Shown: piece after piece, positions 11,990 through 21,113 of the stretch
Layout: the number at the start of each line of letters is the position of its first letter
How positions within the stretch are numbered: position 1 is the first letter of the stretch
DNA from: Acidobacteriota bacterium
GTDB lineage: Bacteria > Acidobacteriota > Terriglobia > Terriglobales > Acidobacteriaceae
Assembly (NCBI GenBank): GCA_013289685.1
Contig: JABCZL010000006.1
Span: 62,001-126,000 of the forward strand
Length of the DNA stretch: 64,000 nt
Direction: 5' to 3'
The notes under the pieces: generated by a model
The model's database searches: none
What the model was told of the DNA's origin: nothing
What the model saw: only the letters and a program-made list of their open reading frames with translations
Program-made: the position numbers and the translations under genes

Positions 11990-13138
11990 ATGGCCTTGCT
12001 CACAGCGCTGACAGTTTTGGCGCTGCCTGCCGACCTCTTCGCCCAAGATCCAAGCTTCGAGAAATCGTTTAACGAGGGCGCGCGGGCGATGCACGCGGGC
12101 GACTGGAATGCTGCCGTTGCCTCGTTCACCCTCGCCGCCAAACTCAGTCCCGATTCAGCAGAAGTGCATTTCAATCTCGGTCTTGCGCAGCTGCAACAAA
12201 GGCATCTGCGGGATGCAATTCCAGAATTCAACCGCGCGGTGGCCCTTTCGCCCAAACTCAAGGGTGCGCATCTGTTCTTGGGAATTGCACGCTATCGCGT
12301 CAATGATTACCCGGCCGCAATTGCGGCTCTGCGTCGCGAGTCTCAGATCGACAGCAGCAATGCCCAGGCGTTGATGTGGCTCGGTGTTGCGCAGTTAGCG
12401 GCCGGCGATGCCCAAGCAGCGGTCACGTCGCTCGACAAGGCTGATCAACTGAGTCCAGGGGATGTAGACATCCTCTACCACCGGGGCCGGGCCCATATGT
12501 TGGTGTCCAAGGAAAGCTATGAAGAGATGTATAAAGCGGATCCGAACTCATGGCGAGTGCACCAGGCCCTTGCGCAGTCATTTGTCGAGGCCGATCGACT
12601 GGAGGATGCTGTCCACGAGTGTCAGAACGCGCTGGATTTGCGGCCTCTCGAACCAGGTCTGCACGAGGAGTTAGCCGACATCTTTTGGCAGCAAAATCAG
12701 CTCGAGAAAGCCGAATCCGAGTTTCAAGACGAGTTGAAGATTGACCCTGAGAGCATTTCATCCCTTTACAAACTTGCGGTGGTCAGCCTTGAGAGGTCGA
12801 AGCCAGCCGTGACTGTGTCGCTCCTCTCCCAGGTCTTGCGCCAATCGCCGCACTATCGCGATGCGCATTACCAGAAAGGCCGAGCGGAAGCTCAATTGGG
12901 CCTCGTCAACGATGCGATCGACGACTTCAAGGCGGAAGTCGCCAAGGGTGAGCGGGCAGACGGTGACTCGCTGCGGCAATCGTACTATCAGCTCGCACAG
13001 CTTTATCGACGTTCCCAGCACCCGGAAGAATCGAAAGCCGCCTTGGACGCATTCCTGCGATTGAAGCAACAAGAGGACGCGGCGCAGGCGCAGAAATTAC
13101 AGGACAAGATAAAACGATCCTCGAGTGTAAGCCAATAG
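11990..13138 (+). CDS. Exported TPR-repeat protein
   Basis: A 382-residue protein made of tandem tetratricopeptide repeats after a short hydrophobic signal (MALLTALTVLALPADLFAQ, 19 residues). Repeats such as AEVHFNLGLAQLQQRHLRDA and DAHYQKGRAEAQLGLVNDAI span about residues 35-370. TPR arrays bind peptides or partner proteins. Here the gene sits between a CRTAC1 gene and the TonB receptor, in a locus with two further TPR proteins, suggesting a periplasmic scaffold for the receptor or hydrolases. The start is chosen from the upstream promoter and a GAGG motif; GTG at 11948 is an alternative. Confidence 0.8.
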   Translation: MALLTALTVLALPADLFAQDPSFEKSFNEGARAMHAGDWNAAVASFTLAAKLSPDSAEVHFNLGLAQLQQRHLRDAIPEFNRAVALSPKLKGAHLFLGIARYRVNDYPAAIAALRRESQIDSSNAQALMWLGVAQLAAGDAQAAVTSLDKADQLSPGDVDILYHRGRAHMLVSKESYEEMYKADPNSWRVHQALAQSFVEADRLEDAVHECQNALDLRPLEPGLHEELADIFWQQNQLEKAESEFQDELKIDPESISSLYKLAVVSLERSKPAVTVSLLSQVLRQSPHYRDAHYQKGRAEAQLGLVNDAIDDFKAEVAKGERADGDSLRQSYYQLAQLYRRSQHPEESKAALDAFLRLKQQEDAAQAQKLQDKIKRSSSVSQ

Positions 13139-13159
13139 CGGATAGATTTTGGGCGTTAA

Positions 13160-13173
13160 AGTAAACGCTTTCT
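13160..13173. promoter_or_regulatory. LacI-family-type operator upstream of the TonB receptor
   Basis: AGTAAACGCTTTCT; its reverse complement AGAAAGCGTTTACT fits the full WGWAARCGYTWNCW operator pattern. It lies 54 bases before the receptor start, in the promoter position, and matches the sites at 5857 and 22249 at all but one or two positions. Confidence 0.65.
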
Positions 13174-13226
13174 GATGCTGATGGAAGCGTGAGATAAAAG
13201 GCTCTTCTTGATTCCGGAGGATGACT

Positions 13227-16200
13227 ATGCAGCGTTTGCTAGGTTTCGTGAATCGAGTACTCACCGGTGGTTTCCTTTTCGTACTAACCGCTCTCACCTT
13301 GTCCTCGATGGCAGGTGGTCAGGAAAACCAGGGATCCATTGCGGGCAATGTTGCCGATCCCACGGGCGCTATGGTTGCGGGCGCGAAACTCTCCGCTAAA
13401 GGAAAGTTGACCGGCGCGGTGTACGAGTCGGTATCGAGCAGCGCAGGGTCGTATCGCTTCCCCAACGTCAACATCGGGACTTACGACCTCACGGTGAGCG
13501 CACCCGGTTTCAAGTCAACGACGCTGACCGGAATTGTAGTGCAAGTCGCCTCGACCTCGGCCGTGGATGTGAAGCTCACGACCGGGGCCGTCAGCGAGAG
13601 CGTCACGGTCTCAGCCGACGCACCGACCGTAGAGTCGGAGAGCGCAGATATTGGAACGGTCGTTGGCGATAAACAGATTGAAGAATTGCCGCTCCCCCTC
13701 GGCAGTACCGTACAAAACATGCGCTCTCCGGAATCGTTTGTGTATCTGGCTCCGGGTGTCGTAGGACCGGGTTCTGATTCCGGCAACGGTGGCACATTTG
13801 AATCGAAGATTACGGGCGGGCAGAACTACGGGACCGAGGTTTTGCTGGATGGCGCTTCCATGACGCGGTCGGAGAACGGTTCTTCGTTCGACGAGACTGC
13901 TCCTTCCGTCGACGCCCTCAGCGAATTTAAGGTCCTCACTTCGACCGTACCCGCAGAGTTCGGCCAGACCACCGGCGGAATCGAAAGCTTTAACACCAAG
14001 AGCGGAACCAACAAGTACCATGGAAACCTGTATGAGATTTTCCGCAACGAAGACTTGGACGCCAATAGCTGGGGCAACAACTATTTCCTCTCTCAGAATC
14101 CGGCTAATCGGTCGCCATACGCGACTCCGCTGGACAAGCAGAACGATTACGGAGGGACGTTAGGCGGTCCAGTCGTAATTCCACATCTGTATAACGGAAA
14201 AGACAAAACTTTCTTCTTCTTCTCGTGGGAGCAATATCGCCAGCATGTGGGCGGTACCCAGACCTCAACTGTGCCGACAACAGCGGAGCTGGGCGGCGAC
14301 TTTTCCGCAACGCTGAACACCGGCAACGTTTTGGGCACCAATCCGTGTGACGATACACCCATATACGAGGGCGAAATTTTCGATCCCGCGACTACTCAGA
14401 CAGTCGGCGGAGTAGAGTGCAGGACCGCGTTTATGAATGAAGCGGGCAGCGGAGGCAAGAATGCAGTCCCCAGCGGCCGTTTTTCTACGGTGGGTCAGAC
14501 TCTGCTCTCGTACTACCCTGCTCCGCAAAACAACAACCTGGTCAATAATTATGTGTTTCCTTACAGCTATCCGATTCTGGATACGACGACGACTTTTCGT
14601 ATCGACCAGAACATCAGCGCGAAAAGCAAGGCCTACTTCACTTACTCGTCCCGCAACAATGTGCGTCTATCGACGATTCCCGAATGGAATAATGCTGCCG
14701 GATACGGACGCAATCAATTTTTCGGCACCCACTATATCCGCTTCGGATACGATTACCAGTTCAGTCCTGCTCTGATCAATCACTTGAGTCTCGGCTATAA
14801 CCGAACGAACAGTAAGAACGTCGGCGCGGGCGTCGCGTTCGGCCACGGGAGCGATTGGGATGCGAAACTTGGCATCACCGGGGCAAGCGGTCGCATGTTC
14901 CCTGGAATTTCTCCGGGTGAAGCTTCCACGGCGGGATTCGGAGATAACGTATATGGCGACACCATCGATAATGGCTTCCGGTTGGCCGATAGCGCCAGTT
15001 GGGTCAAAGGCAGACACGAATTTAAGTTCGGGTTCGAGGGGTGGTATCAGCAGTATTCGCCTCTGAACTTCCAGAACACGAGCGGAAGCTTTAATTTTGG
15101 CCGTGGCCAAACCGCTGGTACATCGGCGACCAGCAATCTCAGCGGCAATGGCATCGCCAGCATGCTTCTGGGAGAACTGGGCTCAGCAAACGTTACCGCC
15201 TACGCCAGCCAGGCGCGCTGGACGAGCACCTACTATGCGGGGTTCTTTCAGGACACTTTCAAGCTGATGCCAACCCTCACGTTGAGTCTCGGGTTGCGCT
15301 ATGACGTCGACGAACCACGAAAAGAGGCCTACGGCGACACCTCTAACATCAGCCTGACTCAACCCAATCCGGGCGCCGGCAACTTACCCGGAGTCCTGGT
15401 CTTCGCCGGCAAAGGTGCAGGACGCAACGGCAATTCGAATGAACGCTGGGCGAATACATGGAAAAAGGATTTTGGTCCTCGCGTTGGTTTCGCTTGGTCG
15501 CCTTCGATGTTCAACGGGAAAACCGTCTTTCGTGGCGGTTACGGCATACTCTACGGAAATCTCCAGTACGCCGACTTCGGCGGCTTCAGCCGAACCGGAT
15601 TTCAGGCGAATCCCGCGTTTAACAGCATTAACGGCTTCGACCCGGCGCTCCCGATTGACTCAGGACTGCCCTCCTATCCCGCACCGCCCAACCTGGATCC
15701 CACCCAGTTGAACTTTGCCGGGCCGCAATATATCGATCCTACTTATGGCCGCCCGCCCATGGTCCAGAACTGGAGTTTTGAAGTCCAAAAGGAGTTGTCG
15801 ACTGACTTCATCATGGACATTGCTTACGTCGGCGAGCACTCGCAAAATCTGCGCTCGAACTACGATGCGGTCAATGCGCTCAACCCGAAATACTTCTCTA
15901 TGGGTACAGGGCTTCTCACACCCATTGGGTCCCAGAGCGCGGTGCCTCCTCCGTACGCAGGATTTCCGTCCGGCGCCATCGTGGCGCAGGCGCTGGTGCC
16001 ATTTCCCCAATACTTCGGGTTCAATACCGACGGCGAGTTGGAGAACCTGGGACAATCCACCTATAATGCGCTGGAAGCGCAATTGAAGCGTCGTTTCCGC
16101 AACGGCCTCAACTTGCTGGCTTCGTACACCTGGTCAAAGACCCTGACAAATGCCGACTCCGCTTTGCCTTTCTTTGCCACCCTTCACCAGGGTGGTGCTC

Positions 16201-16874
16201 CGCAGAACGTCTTCAACAAACAAGGCGACAAGGCGATCAGCAATCAGGATCTTCCCCAGAACTTCGTAGTCAGCTATATCTACGAGCTTCCCTTTGGCAG
16301 GAACAAGAAGTTCCTGTCAAGGGGCGGGGCCCTGGATCGAGTCGTCGGAGGTTGGTCGATCAGCGGCATTCAGCGATATGAAAGCGGCCAGCCGATTGCC
16401 TTTGCATGCGCCACAGGCGTACCCGCATTTCCGGGGTGCATTCGCTTCGACCAGGTTCCTGGAACGCCAATTCTCAGTTCCGCATGGAAGGGTGGAAGCT
16501 TTAACCCGGTGACCGATACCATGTTTAATTCAGGCGCTTTCAACGATCCCAACTCGAACGCGAACCTCACAGCGCGCGGCAGTTACGTCTTCGGCACAAT
16601 GCCACGGGTAGACGGGGCGGTGCGGATGCGAGCTTACCTGGACGAAGACTTCAACCTGTTGAAGCGCACCCAAATTACAGAAAGCAGCGACGTACAGTTG
16701 CAAGTCAATGTCTACAACGCCTTCAACCGGCACATCTGGAACCGCCCCGGCGATCTTTATCCTTTCGATCCCTTATTTGGGGTAATCGACTTTGGGTCGT
16801 ATTCGACGATCGGAGGTGGCGGCTATTTGCTGGGTCCAAGACGAATCCAGCTGCAACTCAAAGTCGAGTTCTAG
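13227..16874 (+). CDS. TonB-dependent outer-membrane receptor, Oar-like
   Basis: A 1215-residue outer-membrane receptor predicted to import large oligosaccharides, here probably arabino-oligosaccharides. A signal peptide (about 1-32) is followed by a carboxypeptidase-regulatory-like beta-sandwich (QGSIAGNVADPTGAMVAGA, about 35-115), the plug (VGDKQIEELPL, LDGASMTRSENG) and a long beta-barrel ending in QLQLKVEF with the terminal Phe expected by the BAM machinery. GKDKTFFFFSWEQYR is typical of acidobacterial members. No SusD gene follows; CRTAC1 and TPR genes do. GGAGG abuts the ATG at 13221 with no spacing and lies six bases before the ATG at 13227, so the latter is chosen. Confidence 0.93.
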   Translation: MQRLLGFVNRVLTGGFLFVLTALTLSSMAGGQENQGSIAGNVADPTGAMVAGAKLSAKGKLTGAVYESVSSSAGSYRFPNVNIGTYDLTVSAPGFKSTTLTGIVVQVASTSAVDVKLTTGAVSESVTVSADAPTVESESADIGTVVGDKQIEELPLPLGSTVQNMRSPESFVYLAPGVVGPGSDSGNGGTFESKITGGQNYGTEVLLDGASMTRSENGSSFDETAPSVDALSEFKVLTSTVPAEFGQTTGGIESFNTKSGTNKYHGNLYEIFRNEDLDANSWGNNYFLSQNPANRSPYATPLDKQNDYGGTLGGPVVIPHLYNGKDKTFFFFSWEQYRQHVGGTQTSTVPTTAELGGDFSATLNTGNVLGTNPCDDTPIYEGEIFDPATTQTVGGVECRTAFMNEAGSGGKNAVPSGRFSTVGQTLLSYYPAPQNNNLVNNYVFPYSYPILDTTTTFRIDQNISAKSKAYFTYSSRNNVRLSTIPEWNNAAGYGRNQFFGTHYIRFGYDYQFSPALINHLSLGYNRTNSKNVGAGVAFGHGSDWDAKLGITGASGRMFPGISPGEASTAGFGDNVYGDTIDNGFRLADSASWVKGRHEFKFGFEGWYQQYSPLNFQNTSGSFNFGRGQTAGTSATSNLSGNGIASMLLGELGSANVTAYASQARWTSTYYAGFFQDTFKLMPTLTLSLGLRYDVDEPRKEAYGDTSNISLTQPNPGAGNLPGVLVFAGKGAGRNGNSNERWANTWKKDFGPRVGFAWSPSMFNGKTVFRGGYGILYGNLQYADFGGFSRTGFQANPAFNSINGFDPALPIDSGLPSYPAPPNLDPTQLNFAGPQYIDPTYGRPPMVQNWSFEVQKELSTDFIMDIAYVGEHSQNLRSNYDAVNALNPKYFSMGTGLLTPIGSQSAVPPPYAGFPSGAIVAQALVPFPQYFGFNTDGELENLGQSTYNALEAQLKRRFRNGLNLLASYTWSKTLTNADSALPFFATLHQGGAPQNVFNKQGDKAISNQDLPQNFVVSYIYELPFGRNKKFLSRGGALDRVVGGWSISGIQRYESGQPIAFACATGVPAFPGCIRFDQVPGTPILSSAWKGGSFNPVTDTMFNSGAFNDPNSNANLTARGSYVFGTMPRVDGAVRMRAYLDEDFNLLKRTQITESSDVQLQVNVYNAFNRHIWNRPGDLYPFDPLFGVIDFGSYSTIGGGGYLLGPRRIQLQLKVEF

Positions 16875-16903
16875 TTGCAGGCCTGGGTCCGTGCGAATTT
16901 CAG

Positions 16904-16930
16904 GGCCGTCGCTCCGGCGGCGGCCTTTGT
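16904..16930 (+). terminator. Rho-independent terminator or attenuator after the TonB receptor
   Basis: GGCCGTCGC-TCCG-GCGGCGGCC forms a 9-bp stem (one G-U pair) with a tetraloop, followed by TTTGTTGTTG. It sits 30 bases after the receptor stop and 65 bases before the likely start of the next same-strand gene. It would therefore end or reduce transcription into the CRTAC1-TPR-TPR genes. Confidence 0.65.
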
Positions 16931-16994
16931 TGTTGTCGGGAGGCCCTTGACAGGAGGTTCGTGCTTTCCGGAAGAGTATTACACTAGCAAAGCT

Positions 16995-18752
16995 GTGAGG
17001 CAGATTCGGAATAGACGATGGGGCATCCCTCGACGAGGTCTCCTCTCGCCCGCTCGGTTGGTCATGCTGGCGCTCGTGTTCTATCCGACCTTTGGACAAT
17101 CCCAGGCATCCAGTTCCTCCTCCGTGCCCCAGGTGGGTGTTCCCGGCAAGTTCGTGGATGTGACGGACAAGTTAGGCATTCACTTCCAACAGCAAGCCAG
17201 CAAGACTTCCAGAAAATACTTACCTGAAACGATGGGATCGGGTGTCGCGGTTTTCGACTTCGACAACGACGGACGCCTGGACATCTTTCTTGCCAATGGT
17301 GCGCGCATTGACGACCCGATGCCTAAGGGCTCCATTCCCCAAAAGGATGGCCCGCGCTATTGGAATCGTCTTTATCACCAGAAACCGGACAGTACCTTCG
17401 AGGATGTCACTGAAAAGGCGGGCCTTGCGGGGAGCGGTTACTCAACCGGGGTAGCTGTAGGCGATTACGACAACGACGGCTTCGAGGATTTGTTTGTGTC
17501 TGGCTATGGCCACAGCACGCTCTACCATAACAACGGCGACGGCACCTTCACCGACGTTACCGCCAGCGCCGGGGTCGCGGGATCAGGCTGGGCCACCAGC
17601 GCAGCCTGGGTTGACTACGACAACGATGGGCGTCTGGATCTGGTCGTCGCCCGCTATATGGTCTGGGACTTCGATGACATCTACTGCGGTCATCGCGAAG
17701 AAGGCTTCCGCTCCTACTGTCACCCCGATCTTTTCAAACCAGCTTCGATCCTGCTCTATCACAACGAGGGCAACGGTAAATTCACGGAAGTTTCTCACCA
17801 GGCCGGCATCGACAAGCCGGGAAAGGGGCTGGGCCTGGCCATCGCCGACTTTGACCACGACGGCTGGATGGACATTCTCCTCGCCAACGACTCCATTCCC
17901 CAGTTTCTCTTTCACAACAAGGGCAACGGGACCTTCGAAGAGATTGGGCTGCCCTCCGGTGTGGCCCTCGATGGAAGTGGCGCCACGTTTGCCGGGATGG
18001 GGGTAGATTTCGAAGATTACAATAACGATGGCTGGCCTGACGTGATCGTCACGGATCTGGCGAATCAGAGGTATTCTCTGTACGCTAATGCAGGCGATGG
18101 CAGTTTTGACTATACGACGCAGACTACAAGCTTGGGCGCCATCAGCATGCTGCACTCAGGTTGGGGCGTTCGCTTCCTCGACTACGATAACGATGGGTGG
18201 AAAGATCTCTTAATTGTGCAATCGCATGTCATGGACACAATCCAGGTGAACGAACCGCATCTTCGGTATCTCGAGTCTCCATTACTGTTGTGGAACGACC
18301 ACGGAAAACAGTTCTTGGACGTTTCCTCTCAGTCCGGAGAAGTGTTTCAGCAGAAATGGGCGTCGCGCAGCATGGCAGCCGGTGATCTTGATAATGATGG
18401 CCGAATCGACGTGGTCGTCAATTCCATTGACGGCCCAGCCCGGGTGCTTCGCAACGAGACGCCGGGAAAGAATCACTGGATCACTCTCAGGTTGGTGGGA
18501 GTAAAGAGCAATCGTGACGCAATCGGGGCTCAGGTCAAGATCTCTACTGTGTCGGGCAGCCAATATGCAACGGTCACGACCAGCGGCAGTTATCAGTCAT
18601 CGGGCGACAAACGCCTCCATTTTGGCATCGGCGCCGATCCCTCGATCGCGCGCGTGGAGATTCGTTGGCCCAGCGGGACCAGTCAGGTTCTCTCCGACGT
18701 AAAAGCGGACCAGATTTTGACGGTGACAGAAGCGGGTTCTTCCCCAAAGTAG
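16995..18752 (+). CDS. CRTAC1-family protein (FG-GAP repeats, ASPIC/UnbV)
   Basis: About 585 residues. After an Arg-rich n-region and hydrophobic stretch (VMLALVFYPTFGQSQA) come FG-GAP/VCBS units (DFDNDGRLD, DYDNDGFED, DYDNDGRLD, DFDHDGWMD, DYNNDGWPD, DYDNDGWKD, DLDNDGRID). An ASPIC/UnbV domain follows (LVGVKSNRDAIGAQVKI to VEIRWPSG). It is a paralogue of the gene at 9949. Position directly after the TonB receptor and before two TPR genes corresponds to that of SusD-type binding proteins in Bacteroidota, though it is unrelated in fold. The start is uncertain: GTG 16995 restores a charged signal n-region, while ATG 17064 would leave a very short one. Confidence 0.8.
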   Translation: MRQIRNRRWGIPRRGLLSPARLVMLALVFYPTFGQSQASSSSSVPQVGVPGKFVDVTDKLGIHFQQQASKTSRKYLPETMGSGVAVFDFDNDGRLDIFLANGARIDDPMPKGSIPQKDGPRYWNRLYHQKPDSTFEDVTEKAGLAGSGYSTGVAVGDYDNDGFEDLFVSGYGHSTLYHNNGDGTFTDVTASAGVAGSGWATSAAWVDYDNDGRLDLVVARYMVWDFDDIYCGHREEGFRSYCHPDLFKPASILLYHNEGNGKFTEVSHQAGIDKPGKGLGLAIADFDHDGWMDILLANDSIPQFLFHNKGNGTFEEIGLPSGVALDGSGATFAGMGVDFEDYNNDGWPDVIVTDLANQRYSLYANAGDGSFDYTTQTTSLGAISMLHSGWGVRFLDYDNDGWKDLLIVQSHVMDTIQVNEPHLRYLESPLLLWNDHGKQFLDVSSQSGEVFQQKWASRSMAAGDLDNDGRIDVVVNSIDGPARVLRNETPGKNHWITLRLVGVKSNRDAIGAQVKISTVSGSQYATVTTSGSYQSSGDKRLHFGIGADPSIARVEIRWPSGTSQVLSDVKADQILTVTEAGSSPK

Positions 18753-18763
18753 GGAATCCGGCC

Positions 18764-19807
18764 ATGAAAAGAGTGTTCAGGACGGTCCTTCTGCTGGTGG
18801 CTGTCGCGTCCCCGGTTGCGATATCCGGGCAGACCGATTCCTGCACCGCTGCCATGCAGAGGTTCCGCGAGCACCGCTGGTCCGAGGCCGAGCATGGCTT
18901 CGAGGAATGCGAGCAGCGGGATCCCGGCAAGACCGATGCACTCTTGTATCGCGGCAAGTCTCTGGTGAACATGCGGAGGTTTGACGACGCCGCTGCGGCT
19001 CTCGAACGTTACTCTCGGTCCCATCCGCAATCGGATGACGCGGTTTACCTGCTGGCCTACATTTCCTTTCGCGAGGACAAGCCCAAAGATTCTCTACGGC
19101 TTTTTTCGGACGCTGCCAAGTTGAAACCTCCCGCAGCCAATGATTTGATGATCGTCGCGCTTGACTATGTCCTCCTGGACGACTACGCCGACGCAGCTCA
19201 CTACCTGGAATCGTCGTTGAAACTGAATCCGGACGACGTTGAGGCGCGCTACCACCTGGGTCGGGTTCGCTATCAGCAGAATCAGTTTGACCTGGCGATC
19301 GCCGCTTTTGAGGAGGTCATTAAGCAGGACCCCGCCAACGTGAAGGCGCAAGACAATCTGGGCTTAAGCCTTGAGGCTAAGAATCAAATCGAACCGGCCA
19401 TTACCGCGTATCAGAAGGCCATCGAACTGGATCAAGCCGCTGTCTCTCCCTCGGAGCAGCCGTACTTGAATTTAGGAACTCTGCTATTGAAGTCGAACCG
19501 GATCGACGAAGCTATTCAATTGCTCGAACGGGCTACACAGATCGCACCCGGCGAATTCAAGGTCCACTATGAACTGGGCAGGGCTTATTTTGGTTCCCAC
19601 CATTTGGACCCGGCTCGTCAACAAGCCGAAGAGTCAGTGAAGCTCAGTCCCTCAGATAGTTCCAGTCATTACCTTCTCGGCCGCATCTACCAGCGTCTGA
19701 ACCGGAAGGAAGACGCAGATGAGCAGTTTCGACTGACCGCAGAGTTGATCCGCAAGAAGAGCGCGGATTCCAAGAGAGGAATGGCGTCCGGCCTGAATAC
19801 GCGGTAA
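18764..19807 (+). CDS. Exported TPR-repeat protein
   Basis: A 347-residue protein with a clear signal peptide (MKRVFRTVLLLVAVASP, cleaved near ISGQ) and about nine TPR units, for example VEARYHLGRVRYQQNQFDLA and FKVHYELGRAYFGSHHLDPA. It starts 11 bases after the CRTAC1 stop with AGGGAAT upstream, so the two are one operon. A reading frame extending back to 18665 lies within the CRTAC1 gene and is not used. Function is inferred only: a periplasmic scaffold for the adjacent binding protein or receptor. Confidence 0.82.
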   Translation: MKRVFRTVLLLVAVASPVAISGQTDSCTAAMQRFREHRWSEAEHGFEECEQRDPGKTDALLYRGKSLVNMRRFDDAAAALERYSRSHPQSDDAVYLLAYISFREDKPKDSLRLFSDAAKLKPPAANDLMIVALDYVLLDDYADAAHYLESSLKLNPDDVEARYHLGRVRYQQNQFDLAIAAFEEVIKQDPANVKAQDNLGLSLEAKNQIEPAITAYQKAIELDQAAVSPSEQPYLNLGTLLLKSNRIDEAIQLLERATQIAPGEFKVHYELGRAYFGSHHLDPARQQAEESVKLSPSDSSSHYLLGRIYQRLNRKEDADEQFRLTAELIRKKSADSKRGMASGLNTR

Positions 19808-19820
19808 GGCGTGGAACGAT

Positions 19821-21074
19821 ATGTCTTCGCATGCAGCTGGCGCCCGCATAATCACGGCGTGGAAATCTCGACTTATCGTGTGCGGGGCGACACTTTGGTT
19901 TCTTCTGCTGACGCTCGGGGGGTTGGCACAGGTAAAATCCACTACTACCCACACCCCTGCGCCTACCGTGAAGGACGCTGCTGCTGCCCTTGCTGCCGGC
20001 GACTCCAAGCTGGCAGAGACCTATTTGCAGGCGGTCTTGCAAGCTTCGCCGAATGACGCCCACGCCTTGAATCTTCTGGGCATTATCCGGGCGCAGCAAA
20101 ATCGGGAAACCGAAGCCGAATCCCTCTTTCGCCAGGCGATCGCGATTCAACCAGGCTTCGCCGGGGCCCAGGCCGATCTTGGACTCCTCTACATACAGAT
20201 GGGAAAGAATGAGTCGGCGATTCCGCCCCTCCAGGAAGCCTTGCGCCTCGACCCGGGACGGAGAGATGCTCAGGCCGCTCTGCTGAACATCTGGCGCACG
20301 CTGGCCCACGCCGCAGCGCAACACGGTGACCTGGAAAAAGCCCTCGCCCTGCTGATCTCGGCTCGCAAGGTCGATCCCGTCGATTCCGACGTGGAGTATG
20401 ACCTCGGCATGGTGGCGCTCGGGATGTCCCTCTTTCCGGACGCAGCGGACGCTTTCAATCAGACCCTGAAAGTGAAACCACAGGACACCCACGCCCTCTA
20501 CGGCCTGGGACGCGCCGAGATGGCTCTCGCCAAATTTGACGACGCCCAGCAGGTTTTTGAGCGCTACATCGCGCTGCGCCCCGACGATGCCTCAGGACAC
20601 TACGCATTGGGTGTTAGTCTGCAAACCTTACAACGCACAGCCGACGCTCGCAGAGAATTCGAACACTCGATTGCCTTACAGCCGCAACAGACTGAATCGT
20701 ATTTTCAACTAGGCCTGATGGAACTGGATGGCGGAAAACTTGACCTTGCCTCCGAAGATTTCGAGCACGTGCTTAGCCGCGCTCCCCAACACGCTAGCGC
20801 CCTCACGGGCATGGGGCGGGTGCGCTTTCAGGAGAAGCGCTTTCCAGAAGCTGCCGCTCTGCTCGAGAAGGCAATCGCTAGCGAGCCCCGGCTTCGAGAG
20901 GCTCATTATTATCTGGGTTTGACCGACTCGCGCCTGGGCCGGAAGGAAGATTCGGAAAAAGAGCTGGCAATCGCAAGCCGGATCGAACACGAGGAAGTGG
21001 AAAGACATCAAAATGTGCTGAAGATTCTCGACCCAGATCAGGTGCAGGCGCCGGAATCCAAGGCTAATCAGTGA
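19821..21074 (+). CDS. TPR-repeat protein, membrane-anchored or exported
   Basis: 417 residues: an N-terminal hydrophobic segment (about 20-38, LIVCGATLWFLLLTLGGLAQ) acting as signal or anchor, then roughly ten TPR units covering residues 50-400 (AHALNLLGIIRAQQNRETEA, THALYGLGRAEMALAKFDDA). It lies 13 bases after the previous TPR gene and completes the TonB-CRTAC1-TPR-TPR series. Its end is convergent with the GH43 gene at 21114. No specific partner can be named from sequence alone. Confidence 0.82.
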   Translation: MSSHAAGARIITAWKSRLIVCGATLWFLLLTLGGLAQVKSTTTHTPAPTVKDAAAALAAGDSKLAETYLQAVLQASPNDAHALNLLGIIRAQQNRETEAESLFRQAIAIQPGFAGAQADLGLLYIQMGKNESAIPPLQEALRLDPGRRDAQAALLNIWRTLAHAAAQHGDLEKALALLISARKVDPVDSDVEYDLGMVALGMSLFPDAADAFNQTLKVKPQDTHALYGLGRAEMALAKFDDAQQVFERYIALRPDDASGHYALGVSLQTLQRTADARREFEHSIALQPQQTESYFQLGLMELDGGKLDLASEDFEHVLSRAPQHASALTGMGRVRFQEKRFPEAAALLEKAIASEPRLREAHYYLGLTDSRLGRKEDSEKELAIASRIEHEEVERHQNVLKILDPDQVQAPESKANQ

Positions 21075-21113
21075 CTTGCGATTGCCGTTGCTTCGCACAA
21101 CTGACCCTTGGCG

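Noticed and set aside
16875-18752. SusD-like protein after the TonB receptor
   Set aside because: Sequence is FG-GAP plus ASPIC/UnbV with DxDNDG loops, not the helical SusD fold.
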